This document shows, in pieces, positions 24,204-27,557 of a stretch of DNA of 27,557 nucleotides; the stretch's first letter is position 1, and each line of letters starts with the position of its first letter. The translations under genes were made by a program, and so were the position numbers. The notes below the pieces were generated by a model. It did not search any database and was not told where the DNA came from. It saw nothing but the letters and a program-made list of their open reading frames with translations. The stretch lies in contig CAKPJC010000021.1 in assembly GCA_934162535.1 (NCBI GenBank), positions 1-27,557 of the forward strand, written 5' to 3'. The stretch is from an uncultured Clostridia bacterium (lineage in GTDB: Bacteria > Bacillota > Clostridia > TANB77 > CAG-508).

Positions 24204-25204
24204 TATTCTTTTCCTCCTTTTTTCTCTTCTTCATTTTTCTTTTCCTCTTTTTCTCCTTTTATCTCTTCTGGTGATTTGCTTATTAATTGCATGAATGCAT
24301 CTTCAAGTGTTACATCTGCTTTTTTCATCTCAAATATTGTTATTCCTTCTTTTGCAAATACTTCAAATATATTTTTTCTTAAATCTATTCCTTCTTCTGC
24401 TGTTATTTTATATTTTTTTGTATTATCTTCATTTTTTTCTAATAGTTTAACCTCTTTTACATTTGAAAGTTTTTCTTTTACTGAGTCCATTTTGTTCTCT
24501 AGATCTTCAACTGTAACATATATTGAATTATCCTGTTTTACCTTTCTTTCTAAGTTTTCTGGTGTGTCTATTGCAATAATTTCTCCTTTGTTTATTATTA
24601 TAACTCTGTCACATATTTGGCTAACTTCTGATAATATATGTGAGCTTAATATTACTGTATGGTCTTTCCCTAATCTTTTTATTAATGCTCTTATTTCTGT
24701 TACTTGTTTTGGATCAAGTCCAACTGTTGGCTCATCAAGTATTATTACTTTAGGATTTCCAACTAATGCTCCTGCCATACTTACTCTTTGCTTATATCCA
24801 CGAGATAAGTTTCTTGTCAATTTGTTTTGTACATCTGTTATCCCTATGTCTTCTATTACTGTTTTTACTTTTTCTTTTACTTCTTTTGAGTTTACCCCTT
24901 TTAATTCTGCCATATATGTAACAAATTCTTTTACAGTTAAGTTATTATATAGTGGTACTCCTTCTGGCATATAGCCTATTTGCTTTTTTGCTTTTTTTGG
25001 TTTCTTTGATATGTCATTTCCATCTACAAGTATTCTCCCTGAACTTGGTTCTATAAATCCTGTTATCATATTCATTGTTGTACTTTTACCTGCACCATTT
25101 GGACCTAAGAAACCTACTATTTCTCCTTCTTCAATTTTGAAACTTATGTTGTTTACAGCTGTAAAGTTTCCATACTTTTTTGTAACGTTTTCAATCTGAA
25201 TCAC
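24203..25204 (-). CDS. ABC transporter ATP-binding protein (GldA/CcmA type)
   Basis: In this 333-residue protein, Walker A is GPNGAGKST (34-42), the Q-loop is IGYMPEG, the signature is the variant LSRGYKQR (about 129-136), and Walker B is VIILDEPTVGLDP. The H-loop is ILSSHIL. A C-terminal extension of about 100 residues ends in a highly charged Glu/Lys/Gly tail (from about 311). It energises export through the permease encoded next. The start is GTG 25204, with GAGGAGGG 6 bases upstream. First gene of the operon, divergent from the GDT1-like gene. Confidence 0.92.
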   Translation of the reverse strand: MIQIENVTKKYGNFTAVNNISFKIEEGEIVGFLGPNGAGKSTTMNMITGFIEPSSGRILVDGNDISKKPKKAKKQIGYMPEGVPLYNNLTVKEFVTYMAELKGVNSKEVKEKVKTVIEDIGITDVQNKLTRNLSRGYKQRVSMAGALVGNPKVIILDEPTVGLDPKQVTEIRALIKRLGKDHTVILSSHILSEVSQICDRVIIINKGEIIAIDTPENLERKVKQDNSIYVTVEDLENKMDSVKEKLSNVKEVKLLEKNEDNTKKYKITAEEGIDLRKNIFEVFAKEGITIFEMKKADVTLEDAFMQLISKSPEEIKGEKEEKKNEEEKKGGKE

Positions 25205-25237
25205 GGTTTTCCCTCCTCATTTTTTACTACTTAAATA

Positions 25238-25266
25238 ATATTAACATTTAGCTTTTTTTTTGTAAA
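25238..25266 (-). promoter_or_regulatory. Promoter of the ABC-GldG operon
   Basis: TTTACA (25266-25261) and TAATAT (25243-25238) are 17 bases apart. The spacer contains an A8 run. The leader is about 27 bases to the GTG start. Confidence 0.55.
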
Positions 25267-25364
25267 TAGTATTCACATAATTTTCACAATTTTTTGGTTT
25301 TAACATATTTTCATTTTTTTTTCATATTTATTAACAATAAGTTTAGTATAGAAAGGCCATTATT

Positions 25365-25983
25365 ATGCAATATTTATATCCTTTTTTAATTTCTTTTTCA
25401 TTTATATTTTTTTCTGAATTGGGTGATAAAACTCAAATTCTTGTGCTGTCTTTCTCTTCTAAGAATAAGGCTATAAATATATTAATTGGAGTTGCTATTG
25501 GGACCTTACTCAGCCATGGGGTTGCTATTACTTTTGGAAGCAGTCTTTCTTCTATTGGCTCTGACTCCTTTGTTAGTTATCTGAAATTTTTTACTTATTT
25601 AACTTTTATAATTTTTGGACTAATTGGATTTAAAAATTTAATTTTTAAAAAGCAGATTGACAAAAATACCTCTTCAAAAAATTCTATTATGAAATTTTTA
25701 GGTTCATTATTTAAAAATTCTATTTTTGTTGTTGCTGTTACTATTGGTATTGGAGAAATACGGAGATAAGACTTTTTTGGCTTCCATGGGGCTAGGTATC
25801 GATTATCCTGATTACAAGCTTTCTTTGATTTTGGGATCTATAGCTGGTATGGTTGCTAGTGATTCTATTGCTATTTTTCTTGGTCGATGGTTGGGTTCTA
25901 AAATGCCATCTAATTTAATTGATTTTATTTCAAATTGCATTTTTATTATATTTGGAATTATCGGCCTTTTTATGATTTTTTAG
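25365..25983 (+). pseudogene. TMEM165/GDT1 (UPF0016) family cation transporter gene with a frameshift
   Basis: The first frame (25365-25769) starts MQYLYPF and contains the first family signature, ELGDKTQ, in helix 1. It ends I-G-E-I-R-R-stop. The continuation, from 25762 in another frame, reads GDKTFLASMGLGID, the second signature, then three more helices to 25983. One extra base within ATAC (25758-25761) splits the second E-x-G-D-K-T motif. Without it the protein would have about 205 residues, normal for bacterial members. The family exports manganese or calcium across membranes, using the two acidic signatures. As written, the protein loses half of its transport site. AAAGG lies 10 bases before ATG 25365. 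A sequencing error cannot be excluded. Confidence 0.8.
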
Positions 25984-26016
25984 ATGTTACTTGGATAGAT
26001 GGAGAATTTTTGAAAG

Positions 26017-26045
26017 AACTCCCCCTTTATTTGGGAGAGTTTTTC
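26017..26045 (+). terminator. Terminator after the GDT1-like gene
   Basis: AACTCCCC (26017-26024) pairs with GGGAGAGTT (26033-26041) with one bulged base, followed by TTTT. It lies between two convergent genes. Confidence 0.7.
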
Positions 26046-26483
26046 CTATTTTTTAAATAATTTTTTGATTTTGTTTATTATTTTTTGAAATATATTTTCT
26101 TTATATTTTATTAATGACTTTTCATCTTGAATTGCATTTGCTTGTTGCTCGACTTTCTTGTTTTTGAATATGTCTGTTTCATATTTTTGTTGTTTTTTTA
26201 GCTCATTCTTTGCTCTTTCTTCATTTTGCATTTTTATTATTTTTTGCTTCTGCTCTGATGTCGCTAAATAATCTCTGAATAAGTTAAATAATATTGCTTT
26301 TGTTTCTGGTAACATTTTATGGTCTTTTAATTCTAAATCATCATCTAGCTCATATTCATAGTCTTTATTCATGTTTTCTTCTAATGTTTTTATTAATACA
26401 GGAGGAATTTTGTTGTATTCTTCATTATCTAAGTCTTGTAATATTGTATATACCTCTGTATATGAGTTTTTACCGTTTTCCAT
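26046..26483 (-). CDS. Hypothetical charged, mostly helical protein
   Basis: This protein of about 145 residues, from MENGKNSYTEVY, is not recognised. The first half is acidic (YEYELDDDLELKD), with a Pro-rich turn IPPVL. The second half is a long basic helix, probably a coiled coil (QKQKIIKMQNEERAKNELKKQQ), ending in KIINKIKKLFKK, which could sit on membrane or RNA. Start choice is uncertain: ATG 26483 has AAAGG 13 bases away, ATG 26495 only 1 base away, and a TTG at 26513 extends the frame further. No signal peptide is present. It lies next to the modular repeat gene with the same orientation. Confidence 0.55.
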   Translation of the reverse strand: MENGKNSYTEVYTILQDLDNEEYNKIPPVLIKTLEENMNKDYEYELDDDLELKDHKMLPETKAILFNLFRDYLATSEQKQKIIKMQNEERAKNELKKQQKYETDIFKNKKVEQQANAIQDEKSLIKYKENIFQKIINKIKKLFKK

Positions 26484-26629
26484 ATTTAATTTCATTCCTT
26501 TCTCAGAGTGCAATTTTGGTTGAAAAAGTTAAACTTTGGCAAGGAAACTTTTATTTAAAATGTAAGGGCACATATAAGTTGTTCATAACCACGTTTTAAA
26601 TGAAAGTTGACACTCCTTCAAAATTGTAA

Positions 26630-27557
26630 TTATTTTTCAACACTTCCTTCTTCTTTTGTTTTCTCTACTAGTGATTGTAATTCTCCATATGCTTTGTCTG
26701 CTAATTCTACATCTTTTATTGCACTTATTGTTGCTTCTGCTACTTCTTTGGCTTTACGTTTTTTTGTTTCTAAGTTAAGTCCCATTGCTTCTAGTTCTTG
26801 TACTTGCTCTGGAGTTGGTGGAGTTTTTTTCTTCTTGCCATTTCTGTCAGGTTTAAGTGCTTGTTTTATTCTGCTCAATTTATTTCCAATGTTATCATCA
26901 AGTTTCAATCCTAATCCTTCTGCCTGTTCTTCTGTAATAGTAATTCCACTTCTTTGGGCTAGTTTTTGTATTGTATCTTTTCGCTGTATTTTAGAAACAT
27001 CTACTCCTATTTGTTGTAGCTTTTTTAGTTTTTCTATAAATTCTTGATTTGTATCTATTGCATCTAGATTAATTCCTAGTTCTTCTAACTCTTGTACTTG
27101 CGTTATAGTTGGTGGGCTATATTTGCCTTTTCCGTTGATTGGCTCTTTTTATATCGCTTAACTTACTTCCAACTTTATCATCAAGCTTTAGTCCTAATTC
27201 TTCTGCCTGTTCTTCTGTAATAGTAATTCCACTTCTTTGGGCTAGTTTTTGTATTGTATCTCTTCTCTGTATTTTAGAAACATCTACTCCTATTTGTTGT
27301 AGCTTTTTTAGTTTTTCTATAAATTCTTGATTTTTATCTATTGCAACTAGATTAATTCCTAGTTCTTCTAACTCTTGTACTTGCTCTGCAGTTGGTGGAG
27401 TTCTTTTATGCTTGCTATTTTTGTCAGGTTTAAGTGCTTTTTTTATAGTATCCAATTTTTGTCCAATATTATCATCAAGTTTTAGTCCTAATTCTTCTGC
27501 CTGTTCTTCTGTAATAGTAATTCCACTTCTTTGGGCTAGTTTTTGTATTGTATCTCT
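26630..27557 (-). pseudogene. Modular repeat protein gene, partial at the right edge, with a frameshift
   Basis: The gene enters from the right edge and ends at 26630. Two open pieces (27557-27117 and 27148-26630) cover nearly three copies of a repeat of about 98 residues. The repeat order is DTIQKLAQRSGITITEEQA, ELGLKLDDNIG, IKKALKPDKN, TPPTAEQVQELEELGINL, then FIEKLKKLQQIGVDVSKIQ. A unique tail (KAKEVAEATISAIKDVELADK to GSVEK) closes the protein. The frame breaks in an A5 run at about 27146-27150; one more A would restore SDIKKEPINGKGKYSPPT. Each repeat looks like two small helical modules, each ending in Leu-Gly-Ile or Ile-Gly-Val. The second half loosely resembles helicase-associated domains. 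A DNA-binding role is a guess; the function is unknown. Damage may be real or an assembly error in near-identical repeats. Confidence 0.6.
26899..27557. repeat. Tandem coding repeat of 281-294 bp, nearly identical copies
   Basis: The anchor ATCAAG occurs at 26899, 27180 and 27474, giving periods of 281 and 294 bases. Only 294 (98 codons) is a multiple of three; the first interval lacks 13 bases, which matches the frameshift. Over about 150 bases (around 26950-27100 against 27231-27381) only four or five differences were counted by eye, about 97% identity. The last copy runs off the window. Confidence 0.85.

Noticed and set aside
24276..24974. Plus-strand 232-codon open frame
   Set aside because: It is antisense to the ABC ATPase gene, which has all motifs and a strong ribosome binding site.
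25205..25364. Manganese (yybP-ykoY) riboswitch ahead of the GDT1-like gene
   Set aside because: The 160-base region is almost pure A+T with no conserved loop or paired helices of that riboswitch.
26899..27557. CRISPR-like array at the right edge
   Set aside because: The period is about 281-294 bases, the repeats are coding throughout, and no short spacers are present.

Overview
The window is AT-rich DNA (mostly about 25% G+C by eye). It has strong AGGAGG-type ribosome binding sites, sigma-A-like promoters and standard stop codons (TGA ends several intact genes). Gene content (DUF6809, DUF5711, CvpA, YkvI, LCP, ComEA, DacA/DacF, a GldG-type ABC operon) points to a low-GC Firmicute of the class Clostridia, probably an uncultured gut lineage. 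The species cannot be named from this stretch.

Left part, 1 to about 14,050, is accessory DNA on the minus strand with many decayed genes. It starts with the first codons of a gene leaving the left edge, then a broken KAP-family P-loop NTPase and a small DUF6809 gene on the plus strand. A four-gene operon follows (GNAT acetyltransferase, class I methyltransferase, CYTH-Nudix fusion, ASCH protein). Next come an internally deleted IS200-type element, an unidentified 148-residue protein, a broken WapI-like immunity gene and a histidine phosphatase. After these lies a deleted ABC-F resistance-type gene that still has its promoter, leader peptide and attenuator-like hairpins. The block ends with a two-gene Type III restriction-modification operon (mod then res), whose promoter is covered by a long dyad.

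An initiator tRNA gene (14,054-14,129) separates this block from a more housekeeping-like right part. A single gene for an FGE/SUMF1-like protein (14,271-15,209) stands out with about 47% G+C. Then come comEA, a D-alanyl-D-alanine carboxypeptidase, an LCP-family cell-wall polymer ligase, a YkvI-DUF5711-CvpA operon and an ABC ATPase-permease-GldG operon. A frameshifted TMEM165/GDT1-type transporter gene and a hypothetical coiled protein follow. At the right edge is a modular protein made of about 98-residue repeats that are nearly identical at DNA level; it carries one frameshift and continues beyond the window.

The working parts group as follows: DNA defence (Type III R-M, possibly the broken KAP NTPase), small-molecule modification or clean-up (GNAT, methyltransferase, CYTH-Nudix, ASCH, phosphatase), envelope maintenance (Dac, LCP, GldG ABC system) and DNA uptake (ComEA). 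The points most worth a second look are the modular repeat protein, the leader-peptide/attenuator unit in front of a dead ABC-F gene, the CYTH-Nudix operon, the high-GC FGE-like gene and the SD-sequestering hairpin of the IS200 remnant. No wholly new system can be proved from the sequence alone.
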